NCBI RefSeq assembly: GCF_000294655.1
Contig: NZ_CAHP01000020.1
Coordinates: forward strand, 152,751-216,750
DNA: 64,000 nt
From: Magnetospirillum molischianum DSM 120
GTDB lineage: Bacteria > Pseudomonadota > Alphaproteobacteria > Rhodospirillales > Magnetospirillaceae
Direction: 5' to 3'
The notes beneath the pieces were generated by a model. That model was not told where the DNA came from, searched no databases, and saw only the letters and a program-made list of their open reading frames with translations. This document shows positions 25,065 to 34,163 of the stretch, in pieces (within the stretch, counting starts at the first letter, position 1; each line of letters begins with the position of its first letter). Both the position numbers and the translations under genes were made by a program.

Positions 25065-26042
25065 ATGAAGGCCAAAGCGTTGGGTGTTCTACTGGCACTG
25101 GTTCTGCTGGCAGGGGTGGCGGCATGGCGTGGGCATGTCGCCTTTACCAGTCCCGGCCCGGCCCAGGCCCCCATCACCGTGATCATTCCCAAGGGAGCGG
25201 GGACCGAGGCCGCCGCCACTTTGCTGGAGCAGGCCGGGGTGATCTCCGATCGTTTTGTCTTCATTGTCGGGACCAAACTGCGTCGCGCGACCCTGAAGGC
25301 CGGTGAATATGCTTTTCCCGCCCGTGTTTCAGCCGAGGACGCGATGCGAATCGTTGCCGATGGGCGGGTGGTGGTCCACAAGCTGACTGTGGCCGAGGGG
25401 TTGACCGTGCGTCAGGTCGCGGCTCTGGTCGAAGAGGCCGACTTCTTGTCCGGTTCGATCACCCGGTCTCTGTCCGAGGGCTGGCTCTTGCCCGAGACGT
25501 GGCACGCTGTCCGCGACGAGCCGCGTGACGAGGTGCTGGCGCGGATGGAAAAGTCGATGCGGCGCAATCTCGAAACGCTGTGGGCCGGGCGCGATCTCGG
25601 TGTTGCGTTGCGCAGCCCTGAAGAAGCGCTGATTCTGGCTTCGATTGTCGAGCGCGAGACCGCGATTGCCGCGGAGAGGCCCCGGATTGCCGCCGTATTT
25701 TATAATCGGATGGCGCGGGGGATGCGGTTGCAATCCGATCCCACCGTGATCTACGGCGTCTCGGACGGAATGGGGGTGCTCGACCGTCCCTTGACCCGTG
25801 CCGATCTCAACACGGCGCATCCGTGGAATACTTACGCTATCGACGGACTGCCGCGCACGCCGATCGCTAATCCCGGCCGCGCCTCGCTGGAGGCTGTGCT
25901 GCATCCTATCCGCACCGACGATCTGTATTTCGTCGCCGACGGCAGCGGTGGCCATGCCTTTGCGGCCACGCTCGACGCGCATAACGCTAACGTCACCCGT
26001 TGGCGTCAGATCGAGCGGAGCAGAAACGCGCCCGCGCCGTGA
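25065..26042 (+). CDS. mltG: Endolytic murein transglycosylase MltG (YceG-like)
   Basis: 325 residues. N-terminal membrane anchor (VLLALVLLAGVAA), a LysM-like region (LTVAEGLTVRQVAALVEEADF), then the YceG catalytic domain with the glutamate in LASIVERETAIAAERP, followed by VFYNRMARGMRLQSDPTVIYG and NTYAIDGLPRTPIANPG. Cleaves nascent glycan strands in the periplasm. AGGGGG upstream of the ATG. Placement after fabF is common in proteobacteria. Confidence 0.95.
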   Translation: MKAKALGVLLALVLLAGVAAWRGHVAFTSPGPAQAPITVIIPKGAGTEAAATLLEQAGVISDRFVFIVGTKLRRATLKAGEYAFPARVSAEDAMRIVADGRVVVHKLTVAEGLTVRQVAALVEEADFLSGSITRSLSEGWLLPETWHAVRDEPRDEVLARMEKSMRRNLETLWAGRDLGVALRSPEEALILASIVERETAIAAERPRIAAVFYNRMARGMRLQSDPTVIYGVSDGMGVLDRPLTRADLNTAHPWNTYAIDGLPRTPIANPGRASLEAVLHPIRTDDLYFVADGSGGHAFAATLDAHNANVTRWRQIERSRNAPAP

Positions 26043-26437
26043 TCCTGTCCCTGGATTGGGGCGGCCGTTCTTAGCTTTTGGTAGCAATCATCGGTCGTTC
26101 CGTCTAGAAGGGCTAGACGTCTTGCAGCATGATACTCGATGCGGGAAATCATGCTGATACCTAAATCCCCACCAGACTAGACTTTTACGGGAAAAATAGG
26201 CATGCAGGACCGTTGCTAATCGGCAACGGTCTTAGGCATTCCGCGTGAGCCGCCTTGACTTTAGGCGTTTCCAGATTGCCTGCCCAACAATCAACCATGT
26301 ATGAATCGTCCTTGCACAGCAAAGCGGCAGGATGAGTCACCGTGCCGTAACAATTTGGGGATGATCGGCGACACCCGGATGGCATGTGCCTTGCAAAACG
26401 CCGGAATAGTCTTGGCAGATTCAGTAGGGGGTATCTT
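26043..26437. other. 395-base regulatory region upstream of the barrel gene
   Basis: No gene is seen here. It holds three perfect dyads: CGTCTAG/CTAGACG (26101-26119), AGCATGAT/ATCATGCT (26126-26155) and GACCGTTGC/GCAACGGTC (26208-26231), a further CTAGAC copy at 26177, and a sigma-54 type promoter at 26380. The layout, with dyads 150 to 280 bases before a -24/-12 element, resembles enhancer-binding-protein control. Confidence 0.6.
26380..26395 (+). promoter_or_regulatory. Sigma-54 (RpoN) -24/-12 promoter
   Basis: TGGCATGTGCCTTGCA matches TGGCACGnnnnTTGCA at all but one base, with the invariant GG and GC exactly 10 bases apart. Transcription would start near 26407, 31 bases before the ATG at 26438. 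Confidence 0.7.
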
Positions 26438-27988
26438 ATGGTTCGACACGATCTCCGCAACCGCGGTCTGATCACGGGGGCGATCCTGTCGGTCGTTCTC
26501 GGCTGTACAGCTGTCCCGGCGGTTGCCGATGTGTCGCTGTACGAGCAGGGCGGTCTGAAGGTTGATGGCGCGTTCACCGGCGGCCTGTCGCTGTTCACGT
26601 CCCCCGGTGCCCAGTTCGGCGCGGGTACCTATACGGCGGGGTCGGCCAGCAACCGTATCAGCCGCCGTCCGTCGTGGAGCGAGTTGTTCCTTCATCCCGA
26701 ATTGAAGGCTTCGTATGAGACCGAGTTCGCGGGCACCTTCTATGGTGATGTCAGCGGCCAGCTGACCGCGACTGGTGGCGACGGCGATGCCAGTCTGTAC
26801 TCGACCACCTATGGTCATCCGGTGTTGATCGACATCGAAAACGCCTATGCCGGGTGGCGTTCGGGTAAGACTCTGACCAGTTTCGGCCTCGATGAAGATG
26901 CCCTTGACCTCTCCGGTGGTCGTCAGAGCTTCCGCGTTGGCGATGGCTTCCTGATCAGCAACGGCGTCAACAACGCCGGTAAACGCGGTGGTTGGTGGAA
27001 CCAGTCGCGTACCGCCTTCGCCCAGACCGGCATTGCCAAGATTGCGCAGGGGCCGTTCCGTGCTGACGTCTTCTATCTACAGAACGATTCGTCGCAGCAG
27101 AAGGTTCAGGTCAACCTCGATCAGGCCAAGGCCAAGGTTGTTGGTGCCAATTTCGAAGTGTTCGGCAATGCCGATCAGGTTGAGGGTGGCCCGGTCCGCA
27201 ATGGCGCGACCACCTATGCCGACCGCAAATGGTATGCCGGTATAACCTATTTCAACGTCGTCAACGCTACCAACGATGGCCCCTTCAGCTTTGGCCATGG
27301 CAACGCCAACTCGCTTGTCACCAATACCGTGACGTCGAACCGCGAAGGCATGAACGTCGTCTCCCTGCATCTGGGTGGTAACTTCATCCCGGCTGTTCCT
27401 GACTTCTCGCTGTATGGCAATTATGTCTACGAAAGCAACGACCGGGCCCACAGCAAGGTCGATGCCAGCGCTTGGTATATCGAGCCGGGCTATCAGTTGT
27501 CCGACGTGCTGTGGACCCCGAAGCTGTCCTACCGTTATGCGCATTTCAGCGGTGACGGCAATCCCAATGACAACAAGAAGACCGCCTACGATCCGTTCTT
27601 CTACAACTCGGCTAGCCGTGGCTACGGCACTTGGTTCATGGGCGAGATCGTCGGCAACTACGTCATCTCGAACAGCAACGTCAACGTGAACATGCTCAAC
27701 TTCTCGGTCAATCCTCGGGATGACCTGAAGTTGTCGGTTCTTGGCTATCTGTACAATTACGACAAGAAGAGCCAGTACGGTGACACCATGACGTCCAACA
27801 GTCTGGCGCGCGAAATCGACTTCGTTGCCGAATGGACGATCACCGACAATGTTTCGTTGGCGGGTGCTGTCGCTGCGGCTCAGTCGGGCGGTGGGTATCG
27901 TCAGTACCAGAAAACCACGAACGGCAATCTTGGTAACGACGATGACACGTGGCTCCTGGGCGAAGCCTCGGTTGTCGTGAAGTTCTAA
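26438..27988 (+). CDS. Predicted outer-membrane beta-barrel (porin-like) protein
   Basis: 516 residues from the ATG at 26438 (TAGGGGG upstream). A signal peptide ends at about AVPAVA-DVSLYEQGG. The mature part is rich in alternating hydrophobic and polar stretches, aromatic residues and Asn/Asp turns (for example YVYESNDRAHS, KLSYRYAHFSGDGNPNDN), and ends in VVVKF with a C-terminal phenylalanine, the barrel-assembly signal. It resembles alginate-export-type and large uncharacterised barrels, but I cannot assign a solute. It stands alone between a sigma-54 promoter and a terminator. Confidence 0.75.
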   Translation: MVRHDLRNRGLITGAILSVVLGCTAVPAVADVSLYEQGGLKVDGAFTGGLSLFTSPGAQFGAGTYTAGSASNRISRRPSWSELFLHPELKASYETEFAGTFYGDVSGQLTATGGDGDASLYSTTYGHPVLIDIENAYAGWRSGKTLTSFGLDEDALDLSGGRQSFRVGDGFLISNGVNNAGKRGGWWNQSRTAFAQTGIAKIAQGPFRADVFYLQNDSSQQKVQVNLDQAKAKVVGANFEVFGNADQVEGGPVRNGATTYADRKWYAGITYFNVVNATNDGPFSFGHGNANSLVTNTVTSNREGMNVVSLHLGGNFIPAVPDFSLYGNYVYESNDRAHSKVDASAWYIEPGYQLSDVLWTPKLSYRYAHFSGDGNPNDNKKTAYDPFFYNSASRGYGTWFMGEIVGNYVISNSNVNVNMLNFSVNPRDDLKLSVLGYLYNYDKKSQYGDTMTSNSLAREIDFVAEWTITDNVSLAGAVAAAQSGGGYRQYQKTTNGNLGNDDDTWLLGEASVVVKF

Positions 27989-28056
27989 ATCCTCCGATGG
28001 GTCCAGGAGCGCCGAGCTTTAAATCTGAAGCGAGGCGCTCAAAAGGACCGAAGTTG

Positions 28057-28092
28057 GAACCGGCCGGAAGGGTAAAACCTTCCGGCCGGTTC
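28057..28092 (+). terminator. Terminator of the barrel gene
   Basis: A 15-bp perfect stem GAACCGGCCGGAAGG/CCTTCCGGCCGGTTC with loop GTAAAA, followed by TCGTTTC. It lies 69 bases after the stop and faces the convergent membrane-protein gene. Confidence 0.85.
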
Positions 28093-28138
28093 TCGTTTCA
28101 GCTCTGGGCGGCGGCAAGAACGCGATCAGAAAACGAGG

Positions 28139-28642
28139 TCAGGACGGCTGCTTTCTGACGACGTTTTCGCCCCATTCCTCAACCAGTTTGGCCTGGGCGG
28201 CTTTGAGATTAACGACCCTGCGTTGGCTGCTGCTGGCCAGATAGCTGGCGACAAGTGGCGGCATTATCCCGTACAGCCCCCAACCGATCCCGGCGCATCC
28301 ATAGGCCACGGACAGCATGACCGGGTCGGTGACCATGCGGAAGGATTCGTCCAAGGTATGGACGCCAAACCACAGCGAAAACAGATAGGGAAATACGCCG
28401 GCAAAATTCAGCCCGCCGACGCAGAGAAAAGCGTAGCGGTTTGGGCCTTTCTCGGCGACCCAGGCGACCAGGGTTGGTAGCATGGTGAAGAACACCAGCA
28501 CCACGGTCGGCAGCGAGAAGGGCACCAGCGCGGCCAGGATCACCAGGACCACGCCCTTGTTGATGCCTTTAGGCTTACCGCCTTTTTTCGCGGCTGCGGC
28601 CGCTTTGGCCTGTTCGACCGCCGATATTTTTTTCTTTGCCAT
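28139..28642 (-). CDS. Inner membrane protein of unknown function
   Basis: 167 residues. A lysine/alanine-rich cytoplasmic N-terminus (AAAAAKKGGKPKGINKG) is followed by hydrophobic helices at about 30-60 (VVLVILAALVPFSLPTVVLVFFTMLPTLVAWV), 70-90 and 107-133, then a soluble basic tail. No family recognised. It is a single gene convergent with the barrel gene. Confidence 0.6.
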   Translation of the reverse strand: MAKKKISAVEQAKAAAAAKKGGKPKGINKGVVLVILAALVPFSLPTVVLVFFTMLPTLVAWVAEKGPNRYAFLCVGGLNFAGVFPYLFSLWFGVHTLDESFRMVTDPVMLSVAYGCAGIGWGLYGIMPPLVASYLASSSQRRVVNLKAAQAKLVEEWGENVVRKQPS

Positions 28643-28738
28643 GAAGTATAAATGGCACCAGGGCGGCGCAAAGGCAATCCTCGTGCGGTCTGATTCGTGA
28701 AAAACCGCAACCGAGGCAAGACGATATCGTCAGCCGGT

Positions 28739-29422
28739 TCATTGTGCCGCAACGGATAGATCGGCGCGGAAAGCGCCGAGAAACGTCGTTACCAGCGTTG
28801 TGATGGCGGTATCGAGATCGTCCCATGCCGAGTTGGGAAGGGTGTGGCGGCATAGAATGGCGTATCCGACCGCTCCGTGCAGGCTGGCCGCCAGATCGAT
28901 GTCGCGGGGTGGCACCTCGCCTTCGTCGCCAAACTCGTGCCGGACTTCACGACACAGCGGTAGAAACAGGACGGTGCGCAAGTGTGCAAGGTGGCGGGCG
29001 GCCAACACCGGATCGCGTAGGGTAGCGAACAGGAACAATCGCGCCCGTTCGTGGCTGTACCCGGCACGGACATAGGTGCGGTAAAGTCCGGTGATCCGGT
29101 CTTCCAGTCGGCGGGTGCGGTCGGTTAGAATCGTGTTCCAGTCCGTCTGCCATATCTCGAATATCTCGTGGCACACTCTGTCGATCAGGGCGTTCTTGTC
29201 CGGGAAGTAGCGATAAAGCAGTGGCTGGGTTACCCCCAGACGCTCGGCCAGAATTCGGGTCTGCCCCTCGAATCCGACTTCGGCAAAGAAGCGGATTGCT
29301 TCGGCGACGATCATTCGCTCGCGTTCATCGCGGGGGAGGCGGGTGTATCCTCGTTTGGTCTGGATCATGCCAGGGCGATGTGAGTGAGCGTTCGCTGGGG
29401 GACTGTAGACTGGTTCGGCCAT
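28739..29422 (-). CDS. TetR family transcriptional regulator
   Basis: 227 residues from the ATG at 29422, preceded by AGGAGG at 6 bases, which decides against the longer frame. The N-terminal third is a TetR helix-turn-helix (ERERMIVAEAIRFFAEVGFEGQTRILAERLGVTQPLLYRYFPDKNALI), preceded by a 30-residue basic extension. The C-terminal ligand domain is not recognisable. It diverges from recA; a dyad between them may be its operator. Confidence 0.87.
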   Translation of the reverse strand: MAEPVYSPPANAHSHRPGMIQTKRGYTRLPRDERERMIVAEAIRFFAEVGFEGQTRILAERLGVTQPLLYRYFPDKNALIDRVCHEIFEIWQTDWNTILTDRTRRLEDRITGLYRTYVRAGYSHERARLFLFATLRDPVLAARHLAHLRTVLFLPLCREVRHEFGDEGEVPPRDIDLAASLHGAVGYAILCRHTLPNSAWDDLDTAITTLVTTFLGAFRADLSVAAQ

Positions 29423-29454
29423 CCCAAACCTCCTGATTTCATGCGCAACAATTA

Positions 29455-29483
29455 ATGATCGCAAAGTTATTTTTCTCCGTCAA
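29455..29483 (-). promoter_or_regulatory. Candidate promoter of the TetR gene
   Basis: On the minus strand, TTGACG, a 17-base spacer and GATCAT, giving a start near 29448 ahead of the AGGAGG ribosome site. Confidence 0.4.
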
Positions 29484-29492
29484 TCAGGGGTA

Positions 29493-29507
29493 ACGTATAC
29501 AATACGT
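29493..29507. promoter_or_regulatory. Dyad ACGTAT-ACA-ATACGT between TetR gene and recA
   Basis: A perfect 6-bp inverted repeat with a 3-base centre. It overlaps TACAAT (29498), a possible -10 for recA, and lies just upstream of the TetR promoter, so it could serve as a TetR-type operator affecting either gene. Confidence 0.45.
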
Positions 29508-29596
29508 GAACATTTGTTGTTGTGCGCTGGAACGCATAGGGTACAATGATCAGCATTGCACGGCGACCCGGTTCGGGATACAGGAGGAGGACGGCC

Positions 29597-30676
29597 ATGT
29601 CGCAGGCTGCGTTGCGTCTCGTGGACAAGGATACGATGGACAGACAAAAGGCGCTTGAAGCTGCTGTCAGCCAAATCGAACGGGCCTTCGGCAAAGGTTC
29701 GATCATGAAGCTGGGCCAAAAAGATCAGGTGGTTGAAACCGAAGTGATCTCGACCGGTTCGCTTGGCCTTGACGTGGCGCTCGGGATCGGCGGCGTGCCG
29801 CGCGGTCGCATCATCGAAGTTTATGGGCCGGAAAGCTCGGGTAAGACCACCCTGGCCCTTCACATCATCGCGGAGGCGCAGAAGAAAGGCGGCGCTTGCG
29901 CCTTCATCGACGCCGAACATGCGCTCGACCCCGGCTATGCCCGCAAGCTTGGTGTCGTGCTCGACGAATTGTTGATCAGTCAGCCCGATGCCGGTGAACA
30001 GGCATTGGAAATCGTCGATACCCTGGTCCGTTCCGGTGCCATCGATGTTCTGGTGGTCGATTCAGTGGCTGCGCTGGTGCCGCGTGCCGAACTGGAAGGC
30101 GAGATGGGCGATGCCCATGTCGGCCTCCATGCCCGGTTGATGAGCCAGGCGCTGCGTAAGCTGACGGGTTCGGTGTCGAAGTCGAAGACCATCGTTATCT
30201 TCATCAACCAGATACGGATGAAGATCGGCGTGATGTTCGGCAATCCGGAAACCACCACCGGCGGCAACGCGCTGAAGTTCTATGCGTCGGTGCGGATGGA
30301 AATCCGTCGTGTCGGTGCCATCAAGGACCGGGACGAGGTGGTGGGTAACCAGACTCGCGTCAAGGTGGTTAAGAATAAGCTGGCCCCGCCGTTCAAGGTT
30401 GTCGATTTCGACATCATGTATGGCGAAGGCGTGTCGAAATTAGGCGAACTGATCGATCTGGGCGTCAAGGCTGGCGTTGTCGAGAAGTCGGGCGCGTGGT
30501 TCTCGTACAATTCGATTCGCATCGGTCAGGGACGCGAGAATGCAAAAAACTGGCTGCGCGAGCATGCCGATGTCGCCGCCGAAATCGAAGGCGCTATCCG
30601 CCAGAATGCCGGGTTGATCTCGGAGGCGATGGTTGCCACCCCCGGCGATCTCGACGGAACGCCAGCCGAAGAGTGA
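29597..30676 (+). CDS. recA: RecA recombinase
   Basis: 359 residues from the ATG at 29597 (AGGAGGAGG upstream; an earlier in-frame ATG at 29546 is not supported). Walker [10 protein letters not shown], catalytic glutamate region [28 protein letters not shown] (Walker B), L1 loop [19 protein letters not shown], and L2 with [28 protein letters not shown]. The C-terminus is acidic as expected. Central to homologous repair and SOS induction. No clean alphaproteobacterial SOS box (GTTC-N7-GTTC) was found upstream. Confidence 0.98.
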   Translation: MSQAALRLVDKDTMDRQKALEAAVSQIERAFGKGSIMKLGQKDQVVETEVISTGSLGLDVALGIGGVPRGRIIEVYGPESSGKTTLALHIIAEAQKKGGACAFIDAEHALDPGYARKLGVVLDELLISQPDAGEQALEIVDTLVRSGAIDVLVVDSVAALVPRAELEGEMGDAHVGLHARLMSQALRKLTGSVSKSKTIVIFINQIRMKIGVMFGNPETTTGGNALKFYASVRMEIRRVGAIKDRDEVVGNQTRVKVVKNKLAPPFKVVDFDIMYGEGVSKLGELIDLGVKAGVVEKSGAWFSYNSIRIGQGRENAKNWLREHADVAAEIEGAIRQNAGLISEAMVATPGDLDGTPAEE

Positions 30677-30740
30677 TGGCAGACCGGGGCGGGACCCGTA
30701 ACGGTTCCGTCCCGGTGTTGACGATCCATGAAAGAGAACA

Positions 30741-31352
30741 ATGCCCGATTTCGCTCTCGAAGCCGCATTGGAGGGCTTCGTTGTCGGTATCGATGAAGTC
30801 GGTCGCGGTCCTCTGGCTGGTCCAGTGATTGCGGCTGCGGTCTATCTCGATCCGGCGCTCAGGTATGACGGGCTGGATGATTCCAAGCGCCTGACCGCAA
30901 AACGGCGCGAAGCTCTGGCGGCTCGACTGGAGCAAACCGCCCTGATCGGGTTGGGGCGGGCCGAAGTCGAGGAAATTGACCGCATAAATATCCTTCAGGC
31001 AACGTTTCTGGCGATGCGTCGTGCCTTTGACGCCCTGGTCCTCCGTGCCGGTCACCCCGTCGATCATGCCCTGATCGACGGGCCGCATTGTCCGAAGCTG
31101 CCGTGTCTGGCGCATCCGGTGGTTGGTGGTGACGGGCGATCGCTCTCGATTGCTGCGGCTTCGGTGGTCGCCAAGGTCCACCGTGATGCCTTGATGGCCA
31201 CTCTGGCGGCCGAGTTTCCCGGTTTTGGCTGGGAACGCAATGCCGGTTACGGCACCGCCGCTCATCTTGATGGACTTAATCGGTTGGGGCCGACTCCGCA
31301 CCACCGCCGTTCCTTCGCGCCGGTAGCGCGGTTGTGCGCACGGGATGAATAG
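30741..31352 (+). CDS. rnhB: Ribonuclease HII
   Basis: 203 residues. Removes RNA from RNA-DNA hybrids, including single ribonucleotides. N-terminal GIDEVGRGPLAGPV carries the Asp-Glu catalytic pair and the GRG tyrosine-proximal loop; DDSKRLTAKRRE, HALIDGPHCPKLP and SIAAASVVAKVHRD supply the other acidic and lysine residues. It follows recA by 64 bases containing an imperfect GC-rich stem. Confidence 0.95.
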   Translation: MPDFALEAALEGFVVGIDEVGRGPLAGPVIAAAVYLDPALRYDGLDDSKRLTAKRREALAARLEQTALIGLGRAEVEEIDRINILQATFLAMRRAFDALVLRAGHPVDHALIDGPHCPKLPCLAHPVVGGDGRSLSIAAASVVAKVHRDALMATLAAEFPGFGWERNAGYGTAAHLDGLNRLGPTPHHRRSFAPVARLCARDE

Positions 31353-31376
31353 GGTGTGGGGCGTGCCCACACCCTA
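31350..31376. terminator. Bidirectional terminator between rnhB and fumarase
   Basis: An 11-bp perfect stem TAGGGTGTGGG/CCCACACCCTA with loop GCGTG lies between the two convergent genes. Flanking A/T runs are short. Confidence 0.7.
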
Positions 31377-31390
31377 AAGTATCCAGTTGC

Positions 31391-33007
31391 TCAGTGAGCA
31401 AACTCGGCGAAGAAGTCGTTGCCCTTGTCATCGACAACGATGAAGGCGGGGAAATCAACGACGTCGATCCGCCAGATGGCTTCCATGCCCAGTTCGGGAT
31501 ATTCCAGCACTTCGACCTTTTTGATGCAGTCGCGAGCGAGGCGGGCGGCGGCACCGCCAACCGAGCCGAGATAGAAGCCGCCATGAGCCTTGCAGGCTTC
31601 GGTGACAGCCTTTGAACGGTTACCCTTGGCGATCATCACCATCGATCCGCCAGCGGCCTGGAACTGATCGACATAAGAATCCATCCGTCCCGCCGTAGTC
31701 GGGCCAAACGAGCCGGAGGCATAATTGGCTGGAGTCTTGGCCGGTCCGGCGTAATAGACGCCCATCTGCTTGAAGTAGTCGGGCAGGCTTTCGCCACGGT
31801 CCAACCGTTCCTTCAATTTTGCGTGGGCGATATCGCGGGCGACCACCATCGGGCCGGTCAGCGAGACGCGGGTGCGGACGGGGTATTGCGACAGGGTGCG
31901 GCGGATTTCATCCATCGGCCGGGTCAGGTCGATCTTGACGACCTCGCCGCCCAGGGTCGCCTCATCGATATCGGGCAGGAAGCGTGCGGGATCGGCTTCC
32001 ATCGCTTCAAGGAAGACGCCATCCTTGGTGATCTTGCCGAGGATCTGACGATCGGCCGAGCAAGACACTCCGATCGCCACCGGACACGAGGCGCCGTGGC
32101 GCGGCAGGCGGATAACCCGGACGTCATGACAGAAATATTTGCCGCCGAACTGCGCGCCGATGCCCATGTCGCGGGTCATCTGCAACACCACCTGCTCCAG
32201 TTCGTGATCACGGAAAGCGCTGCCGTAGCGGGTGCCGCGCGACGGTAGCGAGTCGAGATATTTGGCCGAGGCCAGCTTCACCGTTTTCAGCGTCATTTCG
32301 GCGGACAGGCCCCCAATGACGATGGCAAGGTGATAGGGCGGACAGGCCGAAGTGCCCAGCGTGCGGATCTGGGCATCAAGGAATTTCAGTAACGATGCCG
32401 GGTTCAGCAGCGCCTTGGTCTGCTGATAAAGGAAGGTTTTGTTGGCCGATCCGCCGCCCTTCGCCATCACCATGAATTTATAGGCGGCACCCTCGGTCGC
32501 GTAGAGGTCGATCTGTGCTGGCAGGTTGGTGCCGGTATTGACCTCTTCGTACATCGATAACGGCGCGGTCTGCGAATAACGCAGATTGAGTTCGGTGTAG
32601 GCTTCCTGGACGCCTTGGGAAATTGCCGCTTCGTCATTGCCGCCGGTCCAGACCTGCTGGCCCTTTTTGCCCATCACGATCGCGGTGCCGGTATCCTGGC
32701 ACATCGGCAGCACGCCGCCCGCAGCGATGCAGGCGTTCTTCAGCAGATCGTAAGCGACGAAGCGGTCGTTGTCGGATGCCTCGGGATCGTCGAGGATCGT
32801 GCGCAACTGGCCCAGATGGGCCGGGCGCAGCAGGTGCGAGGTGTCGCGGATCGCTGCCTTGATCAGGCGGGTGATCGCCGCTGGCTCGACAGTCAGGATC
32901 GACTGGCCGTTCAGGGTCGCCGTTCCGATCCCGTCGGTGCCGAGCGGGCGATAGGGGGTGTTGTCAGCCCCCAGAGGGAAAATCTCGTGGAAAGAGAAAT
33001 CGGACAT
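31391..33007 (-). CDS. fumA: Fumarate hydratase, class I (4Fe-4S)
   Basis: 538 residues from the ATG at 33007. Two-domain single-chain class I fumarase: alpha-type domain ([17 protein letters not shown], then [30 protein letters not shown]) and beta-type domain ([55 protein letters not shown]). Cysteines in MCQDTG, ACPPYH and SCSADRQ are the cluster ligands. Interconverts fumarate and malate in the TCA cycle; the cluster makes it oxygen- and iron-sensitive. Upstream in-frame codons are not conserved and were excluded. Confidence 0.95.
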   Translation of the reverse strand: MSDFSFHEIFPLGADNTPYRPLGTDGIGTATLNGQSILTVEPAAITRLIKAAIRDTSHLLRPAHLGQLRTILDDPEASDNDRFVAYDLLKNACIAAGGVLPMCQDTGTAIVMGKKGQQVWTGGNDEAAISQGVQEAYTELNLRYSQTAPLSMYEEVNTGTNLPAQIDLYATEGAAYKFMVMAKGGGSANKTFLYQQTKALLNPASLLKFLDAQIRTLGTSACPPYHLAIVIGGLSAEMTLKTVKLASAKYLDSLPSRGTRYGSAFRDHELEQVVLQMTRDMGIGAQFGGKYFCHDVRVIRLPRHGASCPVAIGVSCSADRQILGKITKDGVFLEAMEADPARFLPDIDEATLGGEVVKIDLTRPMDEIRRTLSQYPVRTRVSLTGPMVVARDIAHAKLKERLDRGESLPDYFKQMGVYYAGPAKTPANYASGSFGPTTAGRMDSYVDQFQAAGGSMVMIAKGNRSKAVTEACKAHGGFYLGSVGGAAARLARDCIKKVEVLEYPELGMEAIWRIDVVDFPAFIVVDDKGNDFFAEFAH

Positions 33008-33157
33008 GATTGGCGGCCTCGGCTGCGAAGGGTGGGGTGTCACCGCCCCGAATGGGGCGGGTGGCGCGCATGCCACGGTCAAAACACCTTTTCGCAACAA
33101 CGTCAAGAGGCACCGCCCCCGCCGCGGTTCGGCCGGGGCGATGACCGCCGGGAGTGG

Positions 33158-33664
33158 TTATTTCTTACGGAAGCGGTCGAGTGTCACCACCTTGCCGTCG
33201 CTGTCGTCGCCCGTGGTGGTCGTCGTCGGGGCGGTTCCGGTTTCGGCCGGTGTTCTGGCCTCATCTTCGTCCTGGTCGTCGAACTCGTCATCCTCGTCGT
33301 TCTGGCCGGGAATCCCCTGGAACTGAAGGCCGAACTTGGCCGACGGGTCGGCGAAGCCGGTGACGGCGGTGAAGGGAATCACCAGCCGTTCTGACTTGCC
33401 GGAGAAGGAGAGGGTGACGGCGAAGCCGGTATCGTCAACGTCCAGATCCCAATATTGATGCTGGAGGACGATGGTCATTTCATCGGGGTGACGGGCGCGG
33501 GCGTAATCGGGAACCGCGACGCCGGGCAGGTGGGTACGGAACGTGATGTAGAAGTGATGGTCGCCGGGCAGACCGTGTTCAGCGGCAAAGGCCAGTGACT
33601 CGCGCACGACGCCCCGCAACGCTTCTTCCACCATCTTGTCGTAGCGCAATTCTTCCAAACCCAT
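33158..33664 (-). CDS. sspB: SspB family ClpXP adaptor (alphaproteobacterial type)
   Basis: 168 residues. N-terminal GLEELRYDKMVEEALRGVVRESL, HHFYITFRTHLPGVAVPDYARARHPDEMTIVLQHQYWDLDVDDTGF are characteristic of the alpha SspB fold that binds the ssrA tag. A long acidic linker (about 120-150: NDEDDEFDDQDEDEA, then a Thr run) ends in KVVTLDRFRKK, the ClpX-binding tail. It delivers tagged, incompletely made proteins to ClpXP. The ssrA gene itself lies 69 bases upstream on the same strand. Confidence 0.93.
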   Translation of the reverse strand: MGLEELRYDKMVEEALRGVVRESLAFAAEHGLPGDHHFYITFRTHLPGVAVPDYARARHPDEMTIVLQHQYWDLDVDDTGFAVTLSFSGKSERLVIPFTAVTGFADPSAKFGLQFQGIPGQNDEDDEFDDQDEDEARTPAETGTAPTTTTTGDDSDGKVVTLDRFRKK

Positions 33665-33732
33665 CCGTTCCAGTCCCCATCGGCCACTTCGGAGACCGGC
33701 CGGCAGGTCGGCTTCCGGTAAAGAAAGAGAGT

Positions 33733-33762
33733 GGGGGGACTTCTGTTGCCCGGTGTCCCCCC
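33733..33762 (-). terminator. Terminator at the end of ssrA
   Basis: Stem GGGGGGAC/GTCCCCCC, followed on the minus strand by TCTCTTTCTTT. It closes the coding piece of the tmRNA. Confidence 0.75.
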
Positions 33763-34010
33763 GAACCGCGCTTACGGGTTAAGCCGCAGCGGCAAGAGCA
33801 ACGTTGTCGTTGGCACTTGTTAGGATTGACCCGATGACGGTGGTATCATGCCGAACACAGACTCTGCCTTTACTGCGCGCGTCGATCCTATTTCGCCCCC
33901 TGAGGGCCCGACCGATTCGGCCGGGTCGAAATGGTGGAGGCGCCGGGTACCGCCCCCGGGTCCGCAACGTCTATTCCGCAAAGCGTTTAGCGTCATAGTC
34001 GGTTTCCCGA
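33733..34010 (-). ncRNA. ssrA: tmRNA, circularly permuted two-piece form
   Basis: Read on the minus strand: an acceptor piece ending at 33932 in GGCGCCTCCACCA with a T-arm (CCGGG/CCCGG), a spacer of about 31 bases, then the coding piece from 33900, GGGGGCGAAATAGGATCGAC. The 5' GGGGGCG pairs over seven bases (one G-U) with CGCCTCC of the acceptor end, rebuilding the tRNA-like stem. The tag frame at 33779-33814 reads ANDNVALAAAA then TAA. Order acceptor-before-coding is the alphaproteobacterial permutation, with the spacer removed to give two RNAs. The 5' end of the acceptor piece (about 34005) is estimated. Confidence 0.95.
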
Positions 34011-34034
34011 CATGATCACTATAATCCATGCAGA

Positions 34035-34063
34035 ATCATTTCGCTAGCCCACTTCGACGTCAA
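34035..34063 (-). promoter_or_regulatory. Candidate ssrA promoter
   Basis: On the minus strand TTGACG (34063-34058), a 17-base spacer and AATGAT (34040-34035), placing the start near 34028, just ahead of the acceptor piece. Confidence 0.5.
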
Positions 34064-34163
34064 AGTCGCAATAAACACGCTGTCCCTGCTGATGACAGAC
34101 GCGGCGATTCGGGCTAAGACCGGGACGATATATCATCAGCCGCTTTCCGAAAGGTCCGCGCCC

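Noticed and set aside
29423-29596. LexA/SOS box upstream of recA
   Set aside because: GAAC occurs twice but 18 bases apart, not at the 7-base spacing of the alphaproteobacterial box.
33779-33967. Apparent 62-residue protein on the minus strand
   Set aside because: Its last 11 codons are the tmRNA tag; the rest is tmRNA and spacer sequence, not a gene.
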